From: Chlorocebus sabaeus
Lineage: Eukaryota; Chordata; Mammalia; Primates; Cercopithecidae
DNA length: 64,000 nucleotides
Reading direction: 5' to 3'
Assembly (NCBI RefSeq): GCF_047675955.1
Contig: NC_132927.1
Span: 63,159,702-63,223,701 of the forward strand
Made by a program: the position numbers and the translations under genes. Below are positions 11,300 through 21,599 of the stretch, piece by piece; positions within the stretch are counted from its first letter, which is position 1, and every line of letters begins with the position of its first letter. Under the pieces are notes generated by a model. That model ran no database searches, was not told the DNA's origin, and saw nothing but the letters and a program-made list of their open reading frames with translations.

Positions 11300-11492
11300 T
11301 GTGTTTCTGTTTAAAGATACTTTACTTCACATATATTGTTGATTCGTTATTTAATTTATAACCAATGATACTATAACTCATAGTAAGAGAAGCTCAGACA
11401 CATATTTTCTCTGTAAGGTACATCTCAGCCTTCTTATGCTTAAGACATACTAGACAGCACTTCAGCAGGGTGCTTGGGAGTTGTTTTAAAGA
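11300..11492 (+). mobile_element. Left part of a DNA-transposon fossil split by an Alu
   Basis: Weakly matches the interior of a Tigger-like MER element ('cttcagcagggtgcttgggag'). The match continues after the Alu at 11760. The left border is unclear. Confidence 0.4.
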
Positions 11493-11759
11493 GTGCTTTG
11501 GAAGGCCAAGGCAGGTGGATCACCTGAGGTCAGGAGTTTGAGGCCAGCCTGGCCAACATGGTGAAAACTCGTCTCTACTAAAAATACAAAAATTAGCCAA
11601 GTGTGGTTGTGTGCACTTGTAGTTCTAGCTACTCAGGAGGCTGAGGCAACAGAATCGCTTGAACCCAGCAGGCAGAGGTTGCAGTGAGCCGAGATTGTGC
11701 CATTGCACTCCAGCCCGGCGACAGAGCAAGACTCTGTCTCAAAAAAAAAAAAAAAAAAA
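11493..11759 (+). mobile_element. AluS, 5'-truncated
   Basis: Begins inside the left monomer (TGCTTTGGAAGGCC), so about the first 40 bases are missing. It continues through both monomers to a 19-A tail. Short flanking similarity (AAAGAGTG before, AAAAGTG after) may be a decayed target duplication. Confidence 0.93.
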
Positions 11760-12053
11760 GTGAACTAATCAACAAAAAGAAAAACAAGTGAAAAATTTGG
11801 CACAAAATAGATTGTGAACAGAACAAGCACGCTTGTTTGTGTGAGAGCTGAAACTGAAAGGCAGAGTGTAGCCTTGTTGGACCTCAGCTGGGAACATATG
11901 TACGTGTAAGGCGACTTGAATTTTTCACCATTCTGCAGGAGTTCGTGAATGACCATGAAAGCACCACGAATATTGATTTGGGGGTTAGAAATAAATTTTA
12001 GCAAGTAGAAAAATTTTCACATGTGGAATTTGAATATTGAGGACCAACTGTAT
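11760..12053 (+). mobile_element. Right part of the split DNA-transposon fossil
   Basis: Carries 'aaaaagaaaaacaag', a GTTGATTTGGGG-like block near 11970, and the terminus GAGGACCAACTGTA. This matches the 3' end of a pogo-type MER element. The 79-codon frame on the complement at 11765-12004 is not a transposase. Confidence 0.5.
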
Positions 12054-12743
12054 GTATTCGTATTTTTTTCTAGAAGTGACACAATATTTCAATTTAAACT
12101 AGATGGGGTTAAAAATTATTACATCACAAAATAGGAAAATTCATGGTTTCAAACTTGCTTTAGGTATGGAAAACTTGAGACAACCCAAAAAAGTTGTTAT
12201 TTTTAGAGGGTCACATCATGGAGAAAATATACTCCTAGGCTTCAGTATTCGAGGAAAATAATAGAGTAAAACAATTTCTTTCCTGCCTTCAAACAGAAGA
12301 ATGAAACATACCTAAAAACAGCAGGACATTGAACTAGAGATAAAAATAAAAGAAAATGGACCCTTGGATAAATTTCCAACAGATGAGAGAATCTAATGCT
12401 GCTGAACTTGAAAATTAACTTTTACTAATAATATATTTTTATTTTAGTCTATGTCCCAAGTTCATGAATTGCAGGAATCTATGGCATCAATTCTCTGAGT
12501 CATTTTTATATCATTTCTGGTGGGCACATCCTAAGGGATATATAGGATTGGCATACACAGCTGTTTTAAGAAACAATCCAATGAAATACATAGGAAAACA
12601 CTATAGAAATTGTTTTTCAAATATTCTACAACATTATTTGTTATTGCATTTGTTTAACATGCCCAAAGCAGACCTACATCTTAATATGATATCAGTATAC
12701 TTTTCAGGATACTGGAACTAAAATTTTTAAAATAAGAATCATT
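12054..12743. other. Single-copy stretch, no gene seen
   Basis: About 0.7 kb. An 85-codon frame at 12464-12721 has no recognised domain and I treat it as chance. Confidence 0.45.
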
Positions 12744-12967
12744 GGCTGGGTGTGGTGACTCACGCCTGTAATCCCAGCACTTTGGGAGGCCGAGGTGCAG
12801 AGACTGCTTGAGGCCAGGACTTCGAGACCAGACTAGGGAACATGGTGAAAACCCATCTCTAGCCAAAAAAAAAAGAGAGAAAGAGAGAGAGAGAAAGAAA
12901 AGAGAGAGAGAGAAAGAAAAGAAAGAGAGAGAGAGATAGAGGGAAAAAAAGAAAAGAAAGAAAGAAA

Positions 12968-13051
<84 letters not shown>

Positions 13052-13348
13052 GAAAGAAAAGAAAGAACGAGAGAGAAAGGAAGGAAGGAAGGAAGGAAGG
13101 AAGGAAGGAAGGAAGGAAGGAAGGAAGGAAGGAAGGAAGGAAGGAAGGAAGGAAGGAAGGAAGGAAAGGAAGAAAGAAAGAAAGAAGTAGCTGGGTGCAG
13201 TGGTGTGTGCCTGTAACCTCAGCTGCTTAGAAGGCTGTGATGGGAGGATCCCTTGAGCCCGGGACATGAAGGCTGCCTGAGCCAAGGTCACGTGACGGCC
13301 CTCCAGCAGAGTGACAGAGCAAAATCCTGTGTCCAAAAAAAAAAAAAG
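12744..13348 (+). mobile_element. Old Alu (AluJ-like) with hugely expanded central linker
   Basis: The left monomer runs 12744-12863 and the right monomer 13188-13335, followed by an A tail to 13348. The two monomers are normally joined by a short A-rich linker. Here the linker is replaced by about 325 bp of GA, GAAA and GGAA repeat (12864-13187). Both halves are in the same orientation and in correct order, so this is one Alu and not two. The right monomer is diverged, as expected for AluJ. Confidence 0.88.
12864..13187 (+). repeat. (GA)n/(GAAA)n/(GGAA)n purine microsatellite
   Basis: A-run and GA-rich start, then about 20 GAAA units (about 12955-13050), then about 22 GGAA units (about 13077-13168), then GAAA again. 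The sequence is pure purine on the + strand apart from a few bases. The 173-codon frame on the complement is repeat translation. Confidence 0.97.
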
Positions 13349-13389
13349 TATCATTATGGTTTATCGTGTGGAACTTTTGAGAAAAGGAT

Positions 13390-14460
13390 ACAAACAGCAT
13401 TTATGCCTTCGTGGAGCAAACATTGCTCAGTGCTTGCTGTTGGTCAGGTTCTCTGTTAGTCATCTGAGACGCAGTTTAGCAGAGAGGCAAACAAAGTAAG
13501 TAAGTTGATTGCAGTTTAATATGTACTTTGATGGGGGCAAGTGCAGAAAGCTCCAGATCTATGCATTAGGGGCGTATACCTCAGACTTCCAGGGCCAAAG
13601 GAAATTGTCCATAAACAGAAATATTGATACCAGCTGTGCAAGATGAGAAGTAGTTTGCCAAACTCACAATAGCTGATGCTTGGAAGCTGTGAGGGGAGGG
13701 ACTGGTGTCTATGGAATGGCTGGGATGCAGATTTTGAATAGGGGAGTGCTAAGAACTGAGACTGAAGGTGGATGTGGGTCTTCTATTCCGAGGACAACGT
13801 AAGATTTTAAGATGGGAAACTAGATAATTTAGAACCAGGATCAGCACCCTTTTTCTGTAAAAGGCAGATTGTAAATATTTTAGGTTTTTGGGGTTACTTA
13901 TTCAATGTCATCTTTATAGCCCAAAGACATCATAGACAATACATAAGTAAACGAGCATGAATGTATTCTAATAGAGCTTTATTTACAAAAACAGGTGTCT
14001 GACTGGTTTGGGGCCATGGCCATAGTTTGACAACCACTGAACATAAAGTTTACTCTGACTGAAGGATGAGGCATGGATATAAGAGAGGCGAGGATGAGGG
14101 CAGAGAGTGCAAATTCAAGTGCTAAAGTCTTAACTAAGAGAATAGCAGTGCAGGGCTAGGTAGAAGAAGAGGCTGAATACAGAAAATATTCGGGATTTTA
14201 AAAATGCAGGAATTGGTGATATGAAGGATGTAAACGGATGTGATGGATGCAGGTTAAGGATGATTGGGACACTGGGAAGATGGTACTATTCTTTGAGACA
14301 ACAAACATAACATCTGAAGCAGGACTGCTGTCAATGACAGATGAATGATTTCAACTGTAGACAAGCTGGAATCTAAAGGCCATGACATCTGAGTTGAGAA
14401 TGTTGATGTCTAATAAGTCAGAAACTCAGAGCAGAGATTTGGAGAGCAGAAGTGACTTAG
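13390..14460 (+). mobile_element. Unassigned ancient repeat, decayed fragments
   Basis: Segments at about 13390-13600 and 14090-14460 resemble the same dispersed ancient repeat seen at 20560, 29250, 39370 and 41540. Shared themes are 'tgctgttggtcaggttctctg', a late block with 'gagttgagaatgttgatgtc', and 'aaactcagagcagagat'. An hAT element (13836-14039) lies inside. I could not name the family. Similarity is weak. Confidence 0.4.
13836..14039. mobile_element. Short hAT-type MITE (MER, Charlie group)
   Basis: Starts CAGGATCAGCACCCTTTTTC and ends TAGTTTGACAACCACTG, imperfect inverted termini. The block TCTGTAAAAGGCAGATTGTA and the 'ctttatttacaaaaacaggtgtctgac' block match a common primate hAT MITE. 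About 204 bp, non-coding. I saw no convincing 8-bp target duplication. Confidence 0.75.
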
Positions 14461-14901
14461 ACATTTCTCCTTTGTAGTTTTCCTGTCTATAGAAATACTG
14501 GGACCAAAAAATATCCAAACACATTTTTAAAAAAATAAATACATCACAACACCATCAAAGAGTGAAACCTTTATTCTGTTGCACATCAGTGTGAGAAACT
14601 GGGTAAAGACAGACTCCACTGAGAAAATATTTGAAATGTTGAATGACATAGAGTAAAAAAAAACTATTTTGCATCACTGTAAAATAAAATACTGTAGAAT
14701 AGAGTAAGCAAGGACTTTTTATTCCTCCCTAAACTTTATAATGCTAAGATGATCTTGTAACTATTATAAACCTCACATAATAAATGAGGAATGTTAAACT
14801 GTAATTATTTCCCATGGATTCAATCTGAAAGTGTCAGCCTGATGGTTCTGTACTTCATTAAAGCAGTCCAACTATTTCACTGACAGGCAGCTTTAGATTT
14901 T
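14461..14901. other. Single-copy AT-rich stretch, no gene seen
   Basis: No recognised repeat or coding signal. Confidence 0.45.
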
Positions 14902-14910
14902 GAGGTAAAG

Positions 14911-15214
14911 TTTTTTTTTTTTTTTTTTTAGATGGAGTCTCGCTCTGTTGCCAGGCTGGAGTGCAGCAGTGGCGCGATCTCAGCTCACTGCCACCTCCTC
15001 CTTGTTTCAACCAATTCTCTTGCCTCAGCCTCCAGAGTAGCTGGGACTACAGGCGCACACCACCATGCCCAGCTATTTTTTGTATTTTTAATTGAGACGG
15101 GGTTTCATTATGTTGGTCAGGATGGTCTCGATCTCTGATCTCTTGACCTTATGATCCGCCCACCTTGGCCTCCGAAAGTGCTGGAATTACAGGCATGAGC
15201 CACTGCACCCAGCC
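14911..15214 (-). mobile_element. Full-length AluS/Y
   Basis: Complete reverse Alu with a 19-T tail, flanked by the 9-bp duplication GAGGTAAAG at 14902-14910 and 15215-15223. A 3-base CAG insertion (GTGCAGCAGTGG) and a duplicated CTGATCTCTTGA segment are private changes. Confidence 0.95.
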
Positions 15215-15223
15215 GAGGTAAAG

Positions 15224-17521
15224 GTTTTTAAGCCACAGATGAGAAAATAGAGGGTTCTCTCAATGATAATTTCTGTGTTTGACATTAATATAATGCTCGC
15301 AATATTGATTCTTTTATTGTGCATATTCTTTCTTTTTTCTTTACTTGGGGAAAAGAATATAATTCTACTAAATAATTTTTCTGTAGGTTAGAATTTCACG
15401 ATAACATGTTGTAATCTCATGAATCTGAGCTATACCAGAATGCAAATTGAAGTTCATTAACACACACTTATATTTAACAAATACCAAAAATATGTAAGTT
15501 AAGCTTATCCTTGTAAGAGTGTGCAATGAAAACATTTCACCGTATAAGTTTACATTTTATTTTAGGTCAGAGAAATAATAGCAATACTCAGGGTCATTTT
15601 CCCAACTGCTTGCTCTTTACATTGCAAGAGTGTTGCACTTTTGTTAAAAATATAAATGTCATATTCCTAAATCTTTTCTCCAGATGTTGTCAATCTTATC
15701 ACTATTTGACACTTAGACATACCTGTGGATATAAATTTCCAAGAATAACATGTGAAGAGTCAAGAGGAATATTTCAGCCCATATTAGATTAGAAAGCAAT
15801 ACACTATACTTACCCTCAATGCTAATTGTTTCCATTCTCACATATCCTGAGCTAAAAAAAATCAGTGTTTGTTTTTTCAACTTCACAGAAGACAGTCAAT
15901 TGGTTACTATTTAGTGTAAAATATAAAGCTGCATCTTATAACTTAAAATTGAAATGTGTGTATAAATAGAAGAAATATATTTTATTTCCAAATACACTTT
16001 TATTTTATTCTGAATGTTAATAAAATAAAAGAAGTGAAAAATGACTATTAATACGCTTAACCATGTACATAATCTGGTGCTAATTCACTATGGACTCACC
16101 AAGTTGAATGCTATATATGTATAGTAAAGACTTGTGCAATCAACTAAAATATTCCATATGGAATATTAGCTTGTATTGGTGAACATTTTATGATGCTATT
16201 AAGTAAAAGTCAATGAACAGAATCAGAAGAAATAAGCTATCAATCAAAGAGAAAATTTACAATGTATCATAAAATAATTTCACCTGATAAATGCACATAA
16301 AACGTGCCGTTAGTGATGTAATTACAACCAGGGTCCATGAGTCCTCATTGTTTTTCTATCCCAAGCATGGAGGATTCCATGAATTTTCTATGATCCATGA
16401 AACTTCATTATTATGAAGTTATCTTTCACTATATGCTATACTTCATGTCATTAATTTTTTTAAAAGGAAACTTGGATGTTTCTGACTTTAAGAAAAATTT
16501 GAGGGATACGTGCCATTAAATGGTACCTCTCATAGAATTGTATTAAAAATAGCAAACTTTGTGCAACGTTGTTCTATTTGTACATTATCTAGTTAAGTAA
16601 TCAAATTTTTAGACTTCCTCTAGGCCATCTAAGACGTATACAATCTATACAATCTGGCTAACTAATGAAAGCAATTTTAAAGTAAACATTACACCTTCCT
16701 GCAGTGAGGTATTCAAACAAAAATCTGACATCTCTTCGAAGAGTAAAGATTGAATGCTATTTTTTATGAAGTTGCTTCACAGTAGCAGACTAGAAGTTGG
16801 AAAAATTGGTGTACCTAAGATATGGACTCTTTAAGACTTGTATGCAAATGCCTTTTTCCTCAATTGGTTTGTTTTAAATTATCTCCTTCTTATTTTTTCC
16901 TATCTTGAATTTGACAGAATTCTCCATTTAGTGAAATATGTCTGAAAGCTTGGACTATGAATTCAGAATAAGAAACAAAACTTTTAAAGTTGAAATACCT
17001 CTTTTTATATCATTATCTATCTGAAACAATATAAAATTGAACAAGTTTGCTGTGAAATATTAACTGTTGCTTGTACTTCTATTTGTCTCTTAAATATAAT
17101 TCATTTGGCAATTATGTATAGAAGCGCATGTTGAAATATGGATAGAAAATTGCAATCTTTTAAATTTTCTGCATTTACTACACAGTCTCAGAGCTAATTC
17201 AGCTTTATTCATTATTCTAAAATTGAGCTCGATTTTATATTAATGCTTTAAATGAATTTCAACTTGGAAAATAAATAGAAGACTTGTAAATACTCTTTTT
17301 TATCCAAAGGTGTAGATTATTTTGGAATTCACAATATATGCAGAGGTGGTTTAATATCACCCAGGTACTTTAAAGGGCATTTTAATTTCATCTGGACTAA
17401 AGGCAAACTATACAGGAAAGAATTGAGAGTTAATCCATGTACCTCAGAAAAGCAACATGTGAACAAGGAGTCTGGGATAAAAGAAATGAAGGCAGATGTT
17501 TTAAAAAAGATAAAGACAATG
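15224..17521. other. 2.3-kb AT-rich single-copy region
   Basis: I recognise no interspersed repeat, gene or RNA here. The 88-codon frame at 15526-15792 has no domain I know and no splice context. A stretch this free of repeats is unusual for the window. Confidence 0.45.
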
Positions 17522-17802
17522 GGCCGGGCGTGATGGTTCACGCATGTAATCCCAGCCCTTTGGGAGGCCAAGGCGGGTGGATCACCTGAGGTCGGGAGTT
17601 CAAGACCAGCCTGACCAACATGGAGAAACCCCATCTCTGCTAAAAATACAAAATTAGCTGGGCATGGTGGTGCATGCCTGTAATCCCAGCTACTCGGGCG
17701 GCTGAGGCAGAGAATCATTGGAACCCAGGAGGAGGAGGTTGCAGTGAGCAGAGATTGCACCATTGTACTCCAGCCTGGGCAACAAGAGCAAAATTCTGTC
17801 TC
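17522..17802 (+). mobile_element. AluS without a poly-A tail
   Basis: Full-length Alu from GGCCGGGCG to ATTCTGTCTC, but the A tail is absent and unique sequence (AATTTCCAG) follows directly. No target duplication is visible. A later deletion of the tail is the simplest explanation. Confidence 0.93.
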
Positions 17803-18034
17803 AATTTCCAGTTTTTTCCCAAATCTTACAGTATTCATCATGGAAACCTGGATTATTTACCCAAATCATGAAAAATGCTGCATAACATGTGACTATTCTA
17901 CCCAGAAATTTCAGCAGGCAATCAATTACGTGATTCCAAAAGTTGTCAGAGGTATGAAGAGATATAAAGGATATTTTATATTTACATAAATATACGTGTA
18001 TGTGTATATATATGCAATGTATAGATATATATGT

Positions 18035-18136
18035 ACACGAAGTCAGGAGTTCAAGACCAGCCTGACCAAGATGGTGAAACCCCATCTTTACTAAAAATAC
18101 AAAAATTAGCCGGGCGTGGTGGAGTGTGCCTGTAAT
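18035..18136 (+). mobile_element. 100-bp internal Alu shard in AT-rich DNA
   Basis: Matches only the middle of the left monomer through the linker and the start of the right monomer, ending GTGCCTGTAAT. Both Alu ends and the tail are missing. Flanks carry imperfect copies of ATATGCAATGTATAGATATA (18007-18026) and ATATGCAATAAACAGATATA (18136-18155). It shares the variants CCAAGATGG and CTTTACTA with the Alu at 21216. Confidence 0.88.
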
Positions 18137-18269
18137 ATGCAATAAACAGATATACACACATATACATGTGGAAGAAAGAGAGACAGCTGTACATGTTTTG
18201 AGGCCCAAAACTACATACAGTACATCTATTTTCACCTTATGCTTCCTTGTACTTTCAGAACAAGACATT

Positions 18270-18900
18270 TTTTTTTAAATTTTTTTTATTATACTTTATG
18301 TTCTAGGGTACATGTGCACAGTGTGCAGGTTTGTTGCATCTGTATACATGTGCTATGTTGGTGCGCTGCACCCATTAACTCATCATTTACATTAGGCATA
18401 TCTCTTAATGCTATCCCTCCCCACTCCCCACTCCCCACAATAGGACCCAGTGTGTGATGTTCCCCTTCCTGTGTCCAAGTGATCTCATTGTTCAATTCCC
18501 AACTATGAGTGAGAACATGTGGTGTTTGGTTTTCTGTACCTGCCATAGTTTGCTGAGAATGATGGTTTCCAGCTGCATCCATGTCCCTACAAAGGACACA
18601 AACTCATCCTTTTTTATGGCTGCATAGTATTCCGTGGTGTATATGTGCCACATTTTCTTAATCCAATCTGTCATTGATGGACATTTGGGTTGATTCCAAG
18701 TCTTTGCTATTGTGAATAGTGCTGCAATAAACATACATGTGCATGTGTCTAGAGCAGCATGATTTATAATCCTTTGGTTATATACCCAGTAATTGAATGG
18801 CTGGGTCAAATGGTATTTCTAGTTCTAGATCCTTGAGGAATCACCACATTGTCTTCCACAATGGTTGAACTAGTTTACAATCCCACCAACAGTGTAAAAG
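18270..18900 (-). mobile_element. 5'-truncated young L1 (L1PA), 3' UTR and ORF2 end
   Basis: A 630-bp insertion whose complement reads the last part of ORF2 and the L1 3' UTR, with the tail on the left (T/A-rich 18270-18292). It is flanked by the perfect 16-bp duplication TTCAGAACAAGACATT at 18254-18269 and 18901-18916. This is a textbook target-primed, 5'-truncated insertion. Frames on the minus strand are remnants of the ORF2 C-terminus. Confidence 0.96.
18415..18438 (-). other. G-quadruplex motif in L1 3' UTR
   Basis: Four C-runs (CCC, CCCC, CCCC, CCCC) separated by T or ACT give a G-quadruplex motif on the minus strand, the sense strand of the L1. L1 3' UTRs are known to carry such a polypurine G-rich motif. 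Here it shows a repeated CCCCACT unit. Confidence 0.8.
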
Positions 18901-18916
18901 TTCAGAACAAGACATT

Positions 18917-19265
18917 CTAATTGGACCGTGTATTTGACTGTTTCTAAATAGAAATTCACAATGGTCATTTAAATATGGTTATGGTACATAAAAACTTACC
19001 TTTAGTTTTTTAAAATCACAATTAGGAGCCATTAAAATTATTTTGTAATAAGATTTAAACATAATGAAATAAGATAGGTTAAGAAAATCTTTAGAAAATT
19101 TTCAATTACAATATAAAGTCTCAGATATATTTCCTTGTATAAAAGTGAATATATATTATTTACTTTTGAGTAATGTATCATAATATTAAGTGCTTTAAAA
19201 GCAATATTAAGTGCTTTAAAAGTATGATTGCATAAATTACTATTACATAGGCAATAAAACAATCA
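18917..19265. other. AT-rich single-copy stretch
   Basis: No gene. Contains a small tandem duplication of about 25 bp: AATATTAAGTGCTTTAAAAG occurs at about 19182-19201 and again at about 19204-19223. Confidence 0.6.
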
Positions 19266-19492
19266 TTTCAACCTCTGCCTCTCAGATTCAAGCGATTCTC
19301 CTGCCTCAGCCTCCTGAGTAGCTGGAATTACAGGTGTGTGCCACCAAGCCCAGCCAATTTTTGTATTTTTAGTAGAGATGGGGTTTTGCCGCATTGACCA
19401 GGCTGGTCTTGAACTCCTGACCTCAGGTGATTCACCTGCCTTGGCTTCCCAAAGTGCTGGGATTACAGATGTGAGCCACCATGCCCAGCCAG
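19266..19492 (-). mobile_element. AluS lacking its 3' end and tail
   Basis: Reverse Alu that starts abruptly at CAACCTCTGCC, so the last third of the right monomer and the A tail are missing. The 5' end (GGCTGGGCATGGTGGC on the complement) is present. Loss of the 3' part is not a retrotransposition product and implies a later deletion. Confidence 0.92.
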
Positions 19493-20559
19493 TTTTTGTA
19501 TTAATTTAATAATTACCATTGAAGGAGATGGCCCATTTTAACAAATCAGCTTACACAACCAAAAGGCAGTGCAAAGGTGTGTAGTTTGGCCTTATTTTTT
19601 TAATATAGTTTATACACATTTTAATAGCTATAACATTTGTATATTTAATTTGATTTGATTGACACTTGTTTTCGTCAGAGGGAAAACATTTTACAATACA
19701 TTAAGTGACTTAAATGTTCAATACATAGAAGTGCTCATATCAGCACCCTGTCCTGTCTAGGATATCTGCAGAGACTGCCAGTGACCACAATCTCCTTGGC
19801 AGCCCCTGAGACTCAGTGGCAGAATATAATGGGATTTCACTCTGCCAAACAGTAAGATTTGGAAAGAAATGTAGTTGCTTTACCGTAAGTCCTGAAGAAG
19901 AAGCCCATGTCACTTCTATCTAACCATGGCTTCTCTGCTCCGATAACAACATCAGCCCAGGACTTCAGAGCCTTCTATTAAACATGATCATTTCTCTGGC
20001 TAATTGACAGGGTCACTTTCATAACTTTTCTGGCAAACACCATTTTTAGTAGTTGGGGCTACGTTCCCAATTTTTTCTTTCTTTTCTTTTTTATTTCCAT
20101 GGATGCATCCTGTAAAGTCTCTGCTCTAAATTTGGTACCATCATCTCAGCTCTGCAATTCTAGATTTCCATGTCATTCTATCCGATAGGTTGAACCTTCC
20201 CTGGGGTGTCGAACTAAGACAGCTCAACTGCTTTTTTCATTTGACCTTGCTCTGTGCTTATCAGCCTGCTCTTGCCCGCCATCTCTGCCATGAGTTTGCC
20301 CTCTGTTTCAAAGGACTTCTCTGCCTCAGCCATTGTCCCCTACTTAGGGCCATCAGTACAGGATGGTACCTCCCAACTTCCCGCCACAAATCAACAGTGT
20401 GGCGATGCCTCAATTGCCCTGTATGGCTCATTCTCTAAGGAAGCAGGTATATCCCTATGCATCAAAGAAGAAATGGTGGCAGGCTAAAGAGAAGCGAATG
20501 CTGGCTACATATAATTCCACATTCGTATCTCTCTGAGATCCTGCAGACAGCTCACTCCA
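19493..20559. other. Single-copy stretch of about 1 kb, slightly GC-richer at 19740-20500
   Basis: No recognised repeat. Two overlapping frames (82 and 77 codons, 20190-20487) lie in a moderately GC-rich patch but have no domain I recognise, and I do not call them genes. Confidence 0.45.
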
Positions 20560-21590
20560 TCAAAGTGTAACTCATTCATTTGTTCAGTCTGTGGGTCATA
20601 CAACTAAAGTTTATGGGTCACCTTATCTGTGCCAGATACTTCGCTAGGCACTGTGAATTTCTTTTCTTTTTTTAAACACAGACACCGTCTGTTCTTGCCC
20701 TTACATACCTTTCATCCTTATGTGGAGACAGATTTATGAAACCCAGCCAACATCCTTCCATACCAAAAAGAAAAATAAATAAAAAAAGAAAGGTCATTAG
20801 AAGAACAGAAATAAATATGTCTCAGCAAAGGGAACCACATGTACAGGGATTAGGACATAGGAAAGAGCTGAGTATGTACTAGGAACTACAGACCGTGTGA
20901 ATGGAAGCTAGTGGATAAAGGTGGAAGGTGAGGTTGATGATTTTCTGTGAATAGGCAAAGTCTAGAGCAGGCAGAGGTAGAGGCGGGCATGTCAATGTCA
21001 AGGTAGAGTCCAGATTTTCTTATAAGCACAAATCTGAAGCTATCAGATTGTTTTTAAAAAGATGACTTTTTTTCTGTGTGGCAAATGTATTATAGGTAGC
21101 CAAGAGAAGAGGCAGAGTAAAGGGACAAGTATTTCAAGGTGAAGGAAGATGGTAGTCAAGACCAGAGCAGAGGCAGGGGAGATGGGGAAAATGACAACTA
21201 AGAGAGCCTATTGCAGGCCGGGCACGGTGGCTCATGCCAGCACTTTGGGAGGCCGAGGTGTGTGGATCACAAGGTCAGGAGTTCAAGACCAGCCTGACCA
21301 AGATGGTGAAACTCCATCTTTACTAAAAATACAAAAATTATCTGGGCCTGTAATCCCAGCTACTCAGGAGTCTGAGGGAGAGAATTGCTTGAACCTGGGA
21401 GGCAGAGGTTGCAGTGAGCTGAGTTCATGCCATTGCACTCCAGCCTGAGTGACAGAGTGAGACTCTATAAAAAAAAAGAAGAAAGAAAGAAAAGAAAAGA
21501 AAAGAAAGGAAAAGAAAAGAAGACAGCCTATTGCAGAGAAGAGAAAAAAAAGGGAGGAGTCAAGAATGGTGCCTCATTTCTGGTTGTCTC
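20560..21590 (+). mobile_element. Unassigned ancient repeat interrupted by an Alu
   Basis: Runs from the TGTGCCAGATACTTCGCTAG theme near 20629 through 'agaagaggcagagtaaaggg' and ends after the Alu with GGAGGAGTCAAGAATGGTGC near 21553-21572. The order of motifs follows that in the copies at 29250 and 39370. The Alu at 21216 splits it. Family not named. Confidence 0.5.
21216..21524 (+). mobile_element. Alu with two internal deletions and an AAAG-rich tail
   Basis: Flanked by the 11-bp duplication AGCCTATTGCA at 21205-21215 and 21525-21535. It lacks about 9 bases after CTCATGCC and about 15-20 bases in the right monomer near 21340. The tail has evolved into (GAAA)n-like repeats. Variants CCAAGATGG and CTTTACTA are shared with the shard at 18035. 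Confidence 0.95.
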
Positions 21591-21599
21591 AATGTTCTT

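Noticed and set aside
12833..13354. 173-codon Ser/Phe/Leu frame on the minus strand
   Set aside because: It spans an Alu and its GAAA/GGAA linker expansion. No protein signal.
17329..17841. 170-codon frame on the minus strand
   Set aside because: Most of it is antisense Alu, which is often open for long stretches. The ends have no recognised domain and there is no splice evidence.
18289..18809. Two minus-strand frames of 97 and 105 codons
   Set aside because: They are remnants of the L1 ORF2 C-terminus and 3' UTR in a truncated L1, not host genes.
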